Below, in pieces: positions 1 to 5,519 of a DNA stretch of 9,174 nt. How positions within the stretch are numbered: the first letter of the stretch is position 1; the number at the start of each line of letters is the position of its first letter. The stretch is from Desulfurococcales archaeon. GTDB taxonomy: Archaea > Thermoproteota > Thermoprotei_A > Sulfolobales > NBVN01. The DNA lies in NCBI GenBank assembly GCA_021158735.1, contig JAGGUC010000110.1, positions 1 through 9,174 of the forward strand, in the 5' to 3' direction. Made by a program: the position numbers and the translations under genes. Below the pieces are notes generated by a model that did not search any database, was not told the origin of the DNA, and saw only the letters and a program-made list of their open reading frames with translations.

Positions 1-58
1 CCTCAAGTACTCCTATGTAGTCGAATAGTGCGCCCACATACCTAACCTTAACTTTCAT
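1..58 (-). CDS. moaD: Molybdopterin synthase small subunit MoaD (N-terminal start only, runs off the window)
   Basis: Only the first 19 codons are present, from an ATG at 58 reading leftward off the window edge: MKVKVRYVGALFDYIGVLE. This resembles the start of the ubiquitin-like MoaD/ThiS sulfur carriers, which open with a beta strand of the type KVRYFAxLR followed by a helix. MoaD carries the thiocarboxylate sulfur that MoaE uses to build the molybdopterin dithiolene. The call is helped by moaE lying about 3.4 kb away on the same strand, or only about 0.8 kb away if the IS607 element is removed. The family's C-terminal GlyGly is outside the window. The upstream side is AT-rich (about 90-112), with a TATA-like stretch but no convincing Shine-Dalgarno, so a short leader is likely. 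With 19 residues the assignment is tentative. Confidence 0.55.
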   Translation of the reverse strand, partial: MKVKVRYVGALFDYIGVLE

Positions 59-174
59 GATGATCCATGTAAGCTCTACCAAAATTACTTAATAATTTTA
101 TTTAGGAAGACGTACATAAACCTTTTAGGTCTGTAGTTCTGACTTAAGTGAATAAATTAATATTGGTTTAATTA

Positions 175-386
175 ATGACCAATAGAGAACTACTTATTGC
201 TATAGTGTGTGTAGCTGTTCTAGTGAGTTTTATGTTCTATCATACCTTGAGCTACACTACTGCAATGCGTACTCGTAGTTAATGTTATAGATAATGAAAA
301 CATACTTGAGGGTAGAGAAGGCTATGAGGAGCCAGTAAGTATTTCAGCAGCAGTTAATGATGAAGTAGCTTCACTTATGTACTACC
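175..386 (+). pseudogene. 5' part of a membrane-anchored protein gene, frameshifted and cut by the IS607 element
   Basis: An ATG at 175 opens MTNRELLIAIVCVAVLVSF, a short polar N-terminus followed by one hydrophobic segment, as in a type IV-pilin-like or signal-anchor protein. The first frame stops at a TAA at 280-282. A second frame reads on from about 252-275 as VVNVIDNENILEGREGYEEP and SISAAVNDEVASLMYY until about 386, where the IS607 element begins. The matching 3' part is at 3039-3506 on the other side of the element. The family is not recognised; the hydrophobic N-terminus suggests that the rest lies outside the membrane. An AT-rich stretch at 140-172 just before the ATG could hold a TATA box for a leaderless message. 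Confidence 0.6.
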
Positions 387-390
387 GTCT

Positions 391-426
391 CCCGTCCTAG
401 GTCATTGTAGGTCTCGCTAGGACGGG
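391..426 (-). ncRNA. Hairpin at the tnpB 3' end; possible terminal stem of the omega (guide) RNA
   Basis: A perfect 10-bp inverted repeat, CCCGTCCTAG at 426-417 (minus reading) with CTAGGACGGG at 400-391, encloses a 16-nt loop. The tnpB stop codon at 397-399 is inside the second arm. In IS200/605 and IS607 elements the right end is transcribed as an omega RNA that overlaps the tnpB 3' end, folds into stems and uses the flanking DNA just outside the element as its guide. The position here fits that model. The guide would then read outward from about 386. The stem is seen directly; its RNA function is inferred from the family. It could instead act as a terminator or a recombinase end structure. 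Confidence 0.5.
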
Positions 427-624
427 TCGTGCCTCTACTCCACACTTCATTGTGGCTACAAGCCACTCTACGTGGAGGTCATGGGCACCCTTCAGGGAGT
501 AAACGGCACAACTCCCCACATCTAGGAGGTACTTCTTCACGAGATTCATAGCACCTATAACGTCTCGGTCGTGTATGAACCCACATTTAGGACACTTCAT
601 AAGTCTAGGTTTCCACCCATTCCT
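397..624 (-). CDS. tnpB: tnpB 3' part: second zinc-knuckle half and RuvC-III motif
   Basis: This segment holds the end of TnpB after the 709-nt insertion. Reading from AGG at 624 gives RNGWKPRLMKCPKCGFIHDR and then DVIGAMNLVKKY, ending at the TAG at 399-397. CPKC is the second cysteine pair of the TnpB zinc finger, and the second Asp of DRD followed by VIGAMN is the third RuvC catalytic acid. Both are needed for nuclease activity but are absent from the upstream part. An ATG at 598-600 (MKCPKCGF) could be read as a 67-aa ORF of its own, but it falls in the middle of the finger and has no obvious ribosome site, so it is better seen as the second exon of a split tnpB. Spliced TnpB would be about 426 aa, a usual length. 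The tail (about 40 residues after the RuvC-III motif) overlaps the predicted guide-RNA hairpin. Confidence 0.85.
   Translation of the reverse strand, partial: RNGWKPRLMKCPKCGFIHDRDVIGAMNLVKKYLLDVGSCAVYSLKGAHDLHVEWLVATMKCGVEARPVLARPTMT
398..414. repeat. Subterminal repeat of the IS607 right end (two TAGGTC motifs)
   Basis: The plus strand reads TAGGTC at 398-403 and again at 408-413, a 10-bp period. The 17-nt unit TAGGTCATTGTAGGTCT matches the minus-strand reading of 3030-3014 (TAGGTCTGCGTAGGTCT) at 14 of 17 positions, so the two element ends carry it in inverted orientation. One helical turn between motifs suggests paired recombinase binding on one face of the DNA. The repeat lies within the 3' hairpin and the last codons of tnpB. 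Confidence 0.55.
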
Positions 625-1333
625 CTAGGCACAACTATTCAAAGAACCTCAAGTACTTTTGTAAATTTCTTACTTTTTCTTGTGTGAGCAAGATACTTTA
701 TTAGGGAAGTAATTTTTAAGATTTCTTGTCTATCATAAGTATACAAAGCGTAAGTATTTTTCTTACTATTATTGTAATTTAAATGAAGCCTTATGTTATC
801 CTTAAGTTCTAAATAATTCTTGAGCTCCGCTAGTGCGTTGTAGCATGATGATATAACTATGACGAATTTAATAAGTGGCTTTCTATTTCGCCTATAAATT
901 ATAGATATACACCCCTCTGTATCAATTAAACCTCTTAGAAAACCCCTGCGGAAGCTTTTATTATTAATAAACTCCTTAGGGATTCTCCATTTGTATGGTG
1001 CTTGTTTATACTTTGCTATTATTTCTCCTATAGGTGAAGAGTACATAATAACCATGTAATATTTAACTAGTCGTAATGTTTCTCTTTCTGGATGTTTCAG
1101 AGTGCGAATAACTTCTTTTATCCTATACTTTAACCTTAATGTATGTGCGCATTTACAAAACTCAGTTATTAATCCGATATTCTGATTATATAAATATACA
1201 TCAATATCTCCTCTATTTCTTCTCCAAACTGTACCATCACCCAATACAGCTCCAACAATATAACCGAATGCTTCCGTAGCTCTTTTATCAGTAATATATA
1301 ACGTGTTATGCATACTATCCTCCCCCATTAACT
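625..1333 (-). other. 709-nt insertion in tnpB (candidate HEG-bearing intron)
   Basis: tnpB reads ATG ACG AG at 1339-1332 and resumes at AGG AAT GGG at 624-616. Removing 709 nt gives ATG ACG AGG AAT GGG TGG (M T R N G W) in frame and rebuilds a normal CxxC-(about 18)-CxxC zinc finger. Because GAG occurs on both sides, the cut can lie at any of four positions, all giving the same product. The endonuclease ORF fills 690 of the 709 nt, leaving about 5 nt before and 13 nt after it. That excludes a group I or II ribozyme and leaves either an archaeal protein-spliced intron or a plain HEG insertion. It is not an intein, since tnpB is stopped by TAA at 1330-1328 and the inner ORF is in another frame. 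Terminal stretches 1311-1305 and 635-629 could pair over 7 bp (GCATAAC with GTTGTGC). I found no canonical bulge-helix-bulge. Confidence 0.7.
639..1328 (-). CDS. LAGLIDADG homing endonuclease
   Basis: A 229-aa protein with two LAGLIDADG motifs, so a single-chain endonuclease. Motif one is FGYIVGAVLGDGTVW at residues 21-35, with the catalytic Asp31 in GDG. Motif two is FRRGFLRGLIDTEGCISI at about 126-143, with Glu138 in TEG. The size and two-motif layout match the HEGs of crenarchaeal rRNA introns. It should cut tnpB copies lacking the insertion at the M-T-R-N codons, promoting its own spread. Its ATG (1328-1326) overlaps the premature tnpB stop as TAATG, so it is probably translated by coupling to tnpB. 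A second ATG at codon 6 is possible. Composition is AT-rich and lysine/isoleucine-rich compared with the flanking tnpB. Both catalytic acids are present, so it may be active. Confidence 0.9.
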   Translation of the reverse strand: MGEDSMHNTLYITDKRATEAFGYIVGAVLGDGTVWRRNRGDIDVYLYNQNIGLITEFCKCAHTLRLKYRIKEVIRTLKHPERETLRLVKYYMVIMYSSPIGEIIAKYKQAPYKWRIPKEFINNKSFRRGFLRGLIDTEGCISIIYRRNRKPLIKFVIVISSCYNALAELKNYLELKDNIRLHLNYNNSKKNTYALYTYDRQEILKITSLIKYLAHTRKSKKFTKVLEVL

Positions 1334-2386
1334 CGTCATCGGAACAAGATTAGAATTACAGATAGGGCATATTGAAGAAGTATGTGAAGGATTAACCAGA
1401 ACATACGGGATACAATATTCTGTCAATTTCTCAGTTATTAGTTTATGCAATCCACGTATACTTGACTGTTTTAACCTATGAACATCAAGTCCTTTCAGCC
1501 ACTTACTTCTCTCAATGACTTTGTCTTGGAATCTCTTAGGGAGTTTCTCAAGTACAACTATACCATCCTTAATAATATCGGTAACGGTTTTAGCTAGTTT
1601 TAGCTTAATATCTCTCTTGACATTTCTCTCCCTAAGCTTCTTTAATGCTACTTTAAGCCTCCTATTACCTTTAACACCATAAACTTTGCTCCATCTCTGT
1701 TGAATCCTAGCCCTCCTATACGCATACCCGAGAATCACCTTAGAGAAGTTAGTTATTATGGTAATAGCTCTACCATCGGGGTAAGTGTAGATAGTTACGT
1801 TGTTCTCGTTAATATCAATACCATAAATCTTTCCTGATGAAACTGGGCTAACCTTTACGTCTTTAACGAAAACCACATAAAGATGGAGTCTATCTCCTAC
1901 GACCATCCACCTAACAGAGCTTCTAAGAACCCACCCACCATTATAGTATCTCCAAAACAGTTTATGGAACTGTACTGGTATGCTTATCCACCCCTTATGA
2001 GTAGCTATCCTTACTCCTTCAAACGTTAACTTCCATAACTGATTATCGCATCCAATACTCCACTTCTTAATAACTGGTTTATCGGTCCTAGCTAATCCCT
2101 TTTTCTTAAGCTTCCTGAAGCTCTTGATTCTCTGAGAAGCATCACGTATAGCTTCATGAATGTAGTGAGAAGGGATACTGGGATACTTTTCCCTAAATCT
2201 CTTATATAGTATTTTCTTAGCTTTTGTCCAAGAATTAATGTTGTTGCTCCACATGTACTCTAATGCTTCAGCAAGAATTCTGCCATAGACTTGATAGATA
2301 TGTTTAAGTGTGTTTATTTTAGTCTTGGTTAATGGTAATGATACTAGCGCTACCACTCTTTCAAGGGTCTTTGATTGCTTGTTCAA
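1328..2386 (-). CDS. tnpB: TnpB, N-terminal and central part (first exon; stops in the inserted sequence)
   Basis: This 352-aa ORF is the first five-sixths of an IS607-type TnpB, the RNA-guided nuclease related to Cas12. It contains the N-terminal helical and wedge region, RuvC-I at residues 187-196 (IYGIDINENN, Asp191), RuvC-II at 274-281 (DGIVVLEK, Glu280), and the first zinc pair CPIC (Cys340, Cys343) preceded by NPSHTSS. It then hits TAA at 1330-1328, two codons after the point where the insertion starts. Without the 3' part (397-624) it lacks two zinc cysteines and the RuvC-III Asp, so on its own it should be catalytically dead. The start is a TTG at 2386-2384, overlapping the tnpA end by 26 nt, as is usual for IS607 operons; a GGTGGTGAG stretch lies just upstream. 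No other lesion is seen in this part. Confidence 0.9.
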   Translation of the reverse strand: MNKQSKTLERVVALVSLPLTKTKINTLKHIYQVYGRILAEALEYMWSNNINSWTKAKKILYKRFREKYPSIPSHYIHEAIRDASQRIKSFRKLKKKGLARTDKPVIKKWSIGCDNQLWKLTFEGVRIATHKGWISIPVQFHKLFWRYYNGGWVLRSSVRWMVVGDRLHLYVVFVKDVKVSPVSSGKIYGIDINENNVTIYTYPDGRAITIITNFSKVILGYAYRRARIQQRWSKVYGVKGNRRLKVALKKLRERNVKRDIKLKLAKTVTDIIKDGIVVLEKLPKRFQDKVIERSKWLKGLDVHRLKQSSIRGLHKLITEKLTEYCIPYVLVNPSHTSSICPICNSNLVPMTS

Positions 2387-2993
2387 CCGCTCTCACCACC
2401 TTCCTGTACTTATGACTACGCCTACCATAGGTTCTGGAGGCAAACAATGTAACTATCTCTATAAGGTCTTCAACTAGTTCTTGATAGAAGTCCTTCGGTG
2501 GTTCTTGGAGAACTACCATGACTTTTACTCCGTAGGCTTTGAAGAGTTCCTCAAGATACTTAAATCCAAACCTTGTGAGCCTGTCCTTATAAGCTACCAA
2601 TAATATATCAAACTCGTGTTTCTTAGCCATATCTACTAGTTCCCATAGCCCCCTCCTATCCTCCTTTAATCCACTAGCAACATCCTTAACAACAGCTACC
2701 AGCTTCCAATTGTTTTGCTCTACATATTTCTTTAGTGCTTCTACCTGGTTCTCTAGCTCTTTCTTCTGATTAACTCCACTTACACGAGCGTAGATAACGA
2801 CACGAGCTACTCTAGGAGTCTTTATCTCTTCTACTGGCTGCCCGAGAAGACGCTTTACCTCGCTCTCAGGTATTCTCCATTTACCATTAATATTGACAGC
2901 TCGTATTCTACCTTCCTTAATCCATCTACGAAGAGTACGATTAGCAATACCTAGAATCCCACAGACCTCCCGGGTACTATAATGACGCTCCAA
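2361..2993 (-). CDS. tnpA: IS607-family serine recombinase (TnpA)
   Basis: This 210-aa transposase has the inverted domain order of IS607: DNA-binding domain first. Residues 1-50 form a MerR-like helix-turn-helix (STREVCGILGIANRTLRRWI, then a GKWRIPESEV wing). From residue 64 comes the small serine-recombinase fold, with VVIYARVSG holding the nucleophile Ser72 and upstream Arg70, and YKDRLTRFGF (136-145) the conserved DRLxR segment. The protein cuts and rejoins DNA through a 5'-phosphoserine link at GG sites. The start is TTG at 2993-2991 (MERHYSTREV), with no clear alternative upstream. It is the first gene of an overlapping pair with tnpB. All expected active-site residues are present, so the element could be mobile. 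Confidence 0.92.
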   Translation of the reverse strand: MERHYSTREVCGILGIANRTLRRWIKEGRIRAVNINGKWRIPESEVKRLLGQPVEEIKTPRVARVVIYARVSGVNQKKELENQVEALKKYVEQNNWKLVAVVKDVASGLKEDRRGLWELVDMAKKHEFDILLVAYKDRLTRFGFKYLEELFKAYGVKVMVVLQEPPKDFYQELVEDLIEIVTLFASRTYGRRSHKYRKVVRAVEQAIKDP

Positions 2994-3013
2994 CTTCCTA
3001 CTCCAGAATAAAA

Positions 3014-3030
3014 AGACCTACGCAGACCTA
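3014..3030. repeat. Subterminal repeat of the IS607 left end (two AGACCTA motifs)
   Basis: AGACCTA occurs at 3014-3020 and 3024-3030, 10 bp apart. Its reverse complement matches the repeat at 398-414 in inverted orientation (14 of 17 positions). It lies between the tnpA start and the proposed left end, where the recombinase and the tnpA promoter would both act. A TATA-like TTTTTATAGG on the minus strand overlaps it at about 3027-3036, so binding of TnpA could repress its own promoter (inference). Confidence 0.55.
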
Positions 3031-3038
3031 TAAAAACC

Positions 3039-3506
3039 TTTACTCTAGAAACTGCTAACTTCCCTAAGAAAATATCTTCGGGACAGATTACTGAAATAGT
3101 AGTAATTCCTAAAGCACTATCTGCTGATTCTACATTAACCGTGCTTATTCAGGGTGAGCGTGGCGGACTTAAGGAACTTAAATTTATTACTGTTAATGTA
3201 CACGAGCTCACTAAAGATATTGAGGATGCTGAGGCTCACGCCACAGGATTACGGAATGAATTCACTTCATGGATAGCAGTTAATCATCCAGAGCTAAATA
3301 TTACTGAAGAAACCTGCTGGGTAGGTGCTTATGCAGACTCAATTTCCTTAGATACCAAGTACTATTTCTTTTACTCGAGTAATTGGGAAATGGGTATATC
3401 ATGGCAGGAAGGCAGCTCCCGCAACCGCACAACAATATATTTCAGGCATAGGTACGTAGAGTCCGTGCCATCACTTGTTTATGAACTCGCCTTCTCATTA
3501 GCTTAA
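3039..3506 (+). pseudogene. 3' part of the gene interrupted by the IS607 element
   Basis: An open frame runs from about 3012 (downstream of an in-frame TAA at 3009-3011 inside the element) to the TAA at 3504-3506. It reads TFTLETANFPKKISSGQITE and onward through LTVLIQGERGGLKELKF, ETCWVGAYADSISLDTKYYF and YVESVPSLVYELAFSLA. A GTG at 3141 gives a 121-aa ORF, but the coding sequence clearly starts earlier, so this is not a real start. The sequence is rich in alternating beta-type residues with few lysines, fitting the outer domain of the membrane-anchored protein whose 5' part is at 175-386. I do not recognise the family. The terminator end overlaps that of the convergent moaE by 4 bp (TTAA, 3503-3506). 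Confidence 0.6.
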
Positions 3507-4051
3507 CTATGTGACTTACGTCGGCTCTCAGCAGGCCTCCTCATCCTAACTCCATCACCTACTACCCAGTACTCACCATCACTTCTCCTCTCTAACTTGA
3601 ATATAGGTACCTCATGCTTGACTCTCTCAAGGACTCTCCTCGCCTTATCGAAGGCCACGGACCTGCTCTGAGCAACCACGAAGATGTAAACCGTGGGCTC
3701 ACCTGGCTTGAGCCTCCCTACTCTGTGATATATCAGTACGTCAGACATGCCCTCCTCCCTACACTCCTCTTCAGCTATCTCACGCAGCTTCCTTGATGCA
3801 TAAGGCTCATAAGCACTGTACTCTAGCTCCTTCACCTCAGCGTCATTAACAACGCCCTTAACGAAGCCTACGAAAAGTACTAGGGCACCTAATCCAGATG
3901 AGCTAGCAGCAACCATAATTTTTCTCGCTACCTCATTAACATCTATTTCACCCTCAATAACTCCCCCGTCAGGCAATTCAGTAGCCCCCAAGACATGTGT
4001 TGAAGCTATGTTTATTACTTTAACTTGATATGCCAAATCGTGTCTGCCCAT
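3503..4051 (-). CDS. moaE: Molybdopterin synthase large subunit MoaE
   Basis: MoaE is the catalytic subunit that converts cyclic pyranopterin (precursor Z) to molybdopterin using sulfur from MoaD, in Mo/W cofactor synthesis in the cytoplasm. With the ATG at 4051-4049 it has 182 aa. Family signatures are GALVLFVGFVKG (55-66), VKELEYSAYEPYASRKL (73-89), VLIYHRVGRLKPGEPTVYI (105-123), RSVAFDKARRVLERVKHEVP (130-149) and IFKLER with GEYWV. Lys145 and Lys152 have the spacing of the two active-site lysines of the E. coli enzyme. A GTG at 4141 would add 30 residues, but these read through the oppositely oriented thioredoxin-fold gene and do not look like MoaE, so I chose the ATG. The protein is still about 30 aa longer than bacterial MoaE at the N-terminus, where archaeal forms vary. 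The gene appears intact. Confidence 0.93.
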   Translation of the reverse strand: MGRHDLAYQVKVINIASTHVLGATELPDGGVIEGEIDVNEVARKIMVAASSSGLGALVLFVGFVKGVVNDAEVKELEYSAYEPYASRKLREIAEEECREEGMSDVLIYHRVGRLKPGEPTVYIFVVAQSRSVAFDKARRVLERVKHEVPIFKLERRSDGEYWVVGDGVRMRRPAESRRKSHS

Positions 4052-4090
4052 TTTTAGGTGCTTAAGACAGTAACGCTCAGGTGTAGTGAT

Positions 4091-4390
4091 GTGGCGGCTG
4101 TTAGGCTCTACATACACAAGCTCTGTCCATCCAGCCACCACGTCGTTAGGTACTTAGTCAGTAAGAACTTACTAAGTAGGGTTAACATTGTTGGTACGTC
4201 ACAGAATATGACTGCAGTACTGTGTGCTGGAATCGTGAGCGTGCCTGCACTTAAGGTGGAGAGCGAGCTAGCTGCTATTGACCCACTGGAGCCTGAGTTT
4301 GTTGAAGCCATCCTACTGAGAAATGAGAGCAGGGTGAGGGACTTCGTACCTAAAAGTACTGGTGAAGCAGTGGAGAAATTCAGGAACAGC
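4091..4390 (+). CDS. Thioredoxin-fold (glutaredoxin-like) protein, N-terminal part, fused to an ATPase remnant
   Basis: The frame from GTG at 4091 reads VAAVRLYIHKLCPSSHHVV, then LVSKNLLSRVNIVGTS, AGIVSVPALKVESELAAIDP and LEPEFVEAILL. This is a thioredoxin/glutaredoxin-type beta-alpha-beta start with a CPSS motif (one Cys instead of CxxC), then the cis-proline VPAL strand. A longer start at GTG 4058 is in frame, but AGGTG at 4079-4083 is well spaced for the 4091 start. Around 4390 (FRNSILA) the sequence passes without a stop into a P-type ATPase tail (IADTSREIAEVV), so the natural C-terminus is missing. Its 5' end is divergent from moaE, 39 bp apart. The exact role is unknown. Confidence 0.6.
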
Positions 4391-4982
4391 ATACTTGCAA
4401 TAGCTGACACATCAAGAGAGATTGCGGAAGTAGTTATTTCGTACTTGAAGAGAAGAGGGATTAAGGTAATAATGCTGACCGGAGATAACGCAGTTACAGC
4501 TAAGTCCATAGCACGTAAGCTTGGTATAGATGAAGTTATTGCTGAGGTATTACCTGAGGATAAGATAGACGTTATCAAGGACACACAGAGGAAGGGTGTG
4601 GCATAGGAATGATAGGTGATGACATAAATGTTGCACCTAGCCTGACACAAGCTGGTGTAGGTATTGCTATGGGTGGTGGAACAGACATAGCTAAGGAGGC
4701 AGGCGATATTGTACTGGTTAAGAATGACTTGAGGGGCGTCATAGCAACTCTGGAGGTAGGGAAAGCCATATGGAAGAAGATAAGGTTTAACCTATTCTGG
4801 GCATTCATATACAACACCATACTAATACCTATAGCTGCAGGAGCCTTTATCCAATAGCCAATATAGTACTCAGACCTGAGTTCGCTGGCTTAGCAATGGC
4901 TCTGGGTTCAGTATCAGTCACAGGCGATGCACTAACCCTAAAGAAACTTAGTTTTAAGTTAAAACATGCTAGAACCAGTTAA
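4391..4982 (+). pseudogene. P1B-type (copper) ATPase, C-terminal remnant in three frames
   Basis: Segment one (4391-4606) has IADTSREIAEVVISYLKRRG, KVIMLTGDNAVTAKSIARKL and VIAEVLPEDKIDVIKD: the P domain of a heavy-metal P-type ATPase with its TGDN motif. It ends at TAG 4604-4606. Segment two (4609-4857) resumes as MIGDDINVAPSLTQAGVGIA, GGTDIAKEAGDIVLVKNDL and FNLFWAFIYNTILIPIAAGA. Segment three, in another frame (4848-4982), gives YPIANIVLRPEFAGLAMALG, then SVSVTGDALTLKKLSFKLKH and a TAA. The metal-binding and transmembrane N-terminal two thirds and the DKTG phosphorylation site are absent, and the essential GDGxND is changed to GDDINV. It cannot be a working pump. The second frame change looks like a lost T in a TTTT run. 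Confidence 0.9.
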
Positions 4983-5084
4983 GGAATTTTAAGCTGCAGC
5001 ATTCGAAATTAACGACTAAGTAAGCTCACCTCCTTGAACTCGCAATCCACTTTCTTAATTTATGTTATTTAGTGCGCACTCATC

Positions 5085-5512
5085 TTACTGCTTCAGCACA
5101 TTTAGTAGATGCTTAAGTCCATAAACTTTTATACTGTACTTAGGTGCAATATTTACTATGTCATTGCCCTCGCTCACGATCGGTGCCTTAAGCTCCCTAG
5201 CCAACAGTATGTATGACGCATCGTAAAATGTAATGCTGTTTTTTATAGCAATTTTCATAATTTCATCAACATCTAGGTCTGTGATTTTATGTAGGTTAAT
5301 GTATCGTGTTAGCATCTTAGAAGCCCTACATGCACTTAAGGCTTCATTCTCACGCATTCTATGGAACTTCACGCACTCCTTCCAGTATGCATTACAGGAT
5401 TCGTAGACAGTTAAATCAAGAATAGCAATTCTTGATTTTCTCAGAGCCTCAATGAGGCCCTGCCAAAGAGAACTACTAATTGTGCATAAACACTAGCGTC
5501 AACAACGTACAC
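5085..5512 (-). pseudogene. vapC: VapC-type PIN-domain toxin, frameshifted
   Basis: The gene starts with GTG at 5512-5510 (MYVVDASVYAQLVVLFGR), 10 nt after an AGGAGG (5528-5523) that lies at the end of vapB. The frame stops at TGA 5443-5441. In the next frame the sequence continues as GLIEALRKSRIAILDLTVYE, then NAYWKECVKFHRM, ITFYDASYILLARELKAP and IVSEGNDIVNIAPKYSIKVY, ending at TAA 5087-5085. PIN acids are visible: Asp5 in VVDAS, Glu in TVYE, Asp in FYDAS and the SEGND end. VapC toxins are Mg-dependent RNases that cut tRNA or rRNA. The single-base shift near 5455-5465 (a GGCAGGGCC run) should abolish the toxin unless it is a sequencing error. About 138 aa when repaired, a normal PIN length. 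Confidence 0.88.
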
Positions 5513-5519
5513 ATTTACA

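Larger units (their letters stand above)
387..3036 (-). mobile_element. IS607-family insertion sequence (approximate ends)
   Basis: The element has the classical IS607 gene order on the minus strand: a MerR-type HTH plus serine recombinase (tnpA) overlapping a tnpB. IS607 elements have no terminal inverted repeats or target duplications and recombine at a GG dinucleotide. In the minus reading a GG sits at both proposed ends (3038-3037 and 386-385). Just inside each end is a pair of TAGGTC motifs 10 bp apart (3014-3030 and 398-414), in inverted orientation at the two ends. Both flanks are parts of one interrupted plus-strand gene. The exact ends are inferred. Excluding the inserted endonuclease gene, the element would be about 1.94 kb, a normal size for the family. 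Confidence 0.75.

Noticed and set aside
639..1328. Intein in TnpB
   Set aside because: tnpB stops before the endonuclease ORF, which is in a different frame, and no intein splicing blocks (N-terminal Cys/Ser, C-terminal HN) are seen.
625..1333. Group I or group II intron
   Set aside because: Only about 19 nt of the 709-nt insertion lie outside the endonuclease ORF, too little for a ribozyme core unless it overlaps the ORF, and such introns are not expected for a LAGLIDADG gene in crenarchaea.
3614..3796. Plus-strand ORF inside moaE
   Set aside because: Lies within the strongly supported moaE on the opposite strand and shows no family features.
4052..4141. 30-residue N-terminal extension of MoaE from a GTG at 4141
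   Set aside because: It overlaps the start of the opposite-strand thioredoxin-fold gene and does not resemble MoaE; the ATG at 4051 fits better.
4108..4650. Long minus-strand ORF (180 aa) opposite the thioredoxin/ATPase chimera
   Set aside because: Serine/leucine/threonine-rich shadow of the well-supported plus-strand coding sequence; no recognisable motif.
4575..4820. Minus-strand ORF opposite the ATPase remnant
   Set aside because: Shadow of the plus-strand P-type ATPase segment with clear family motifs.
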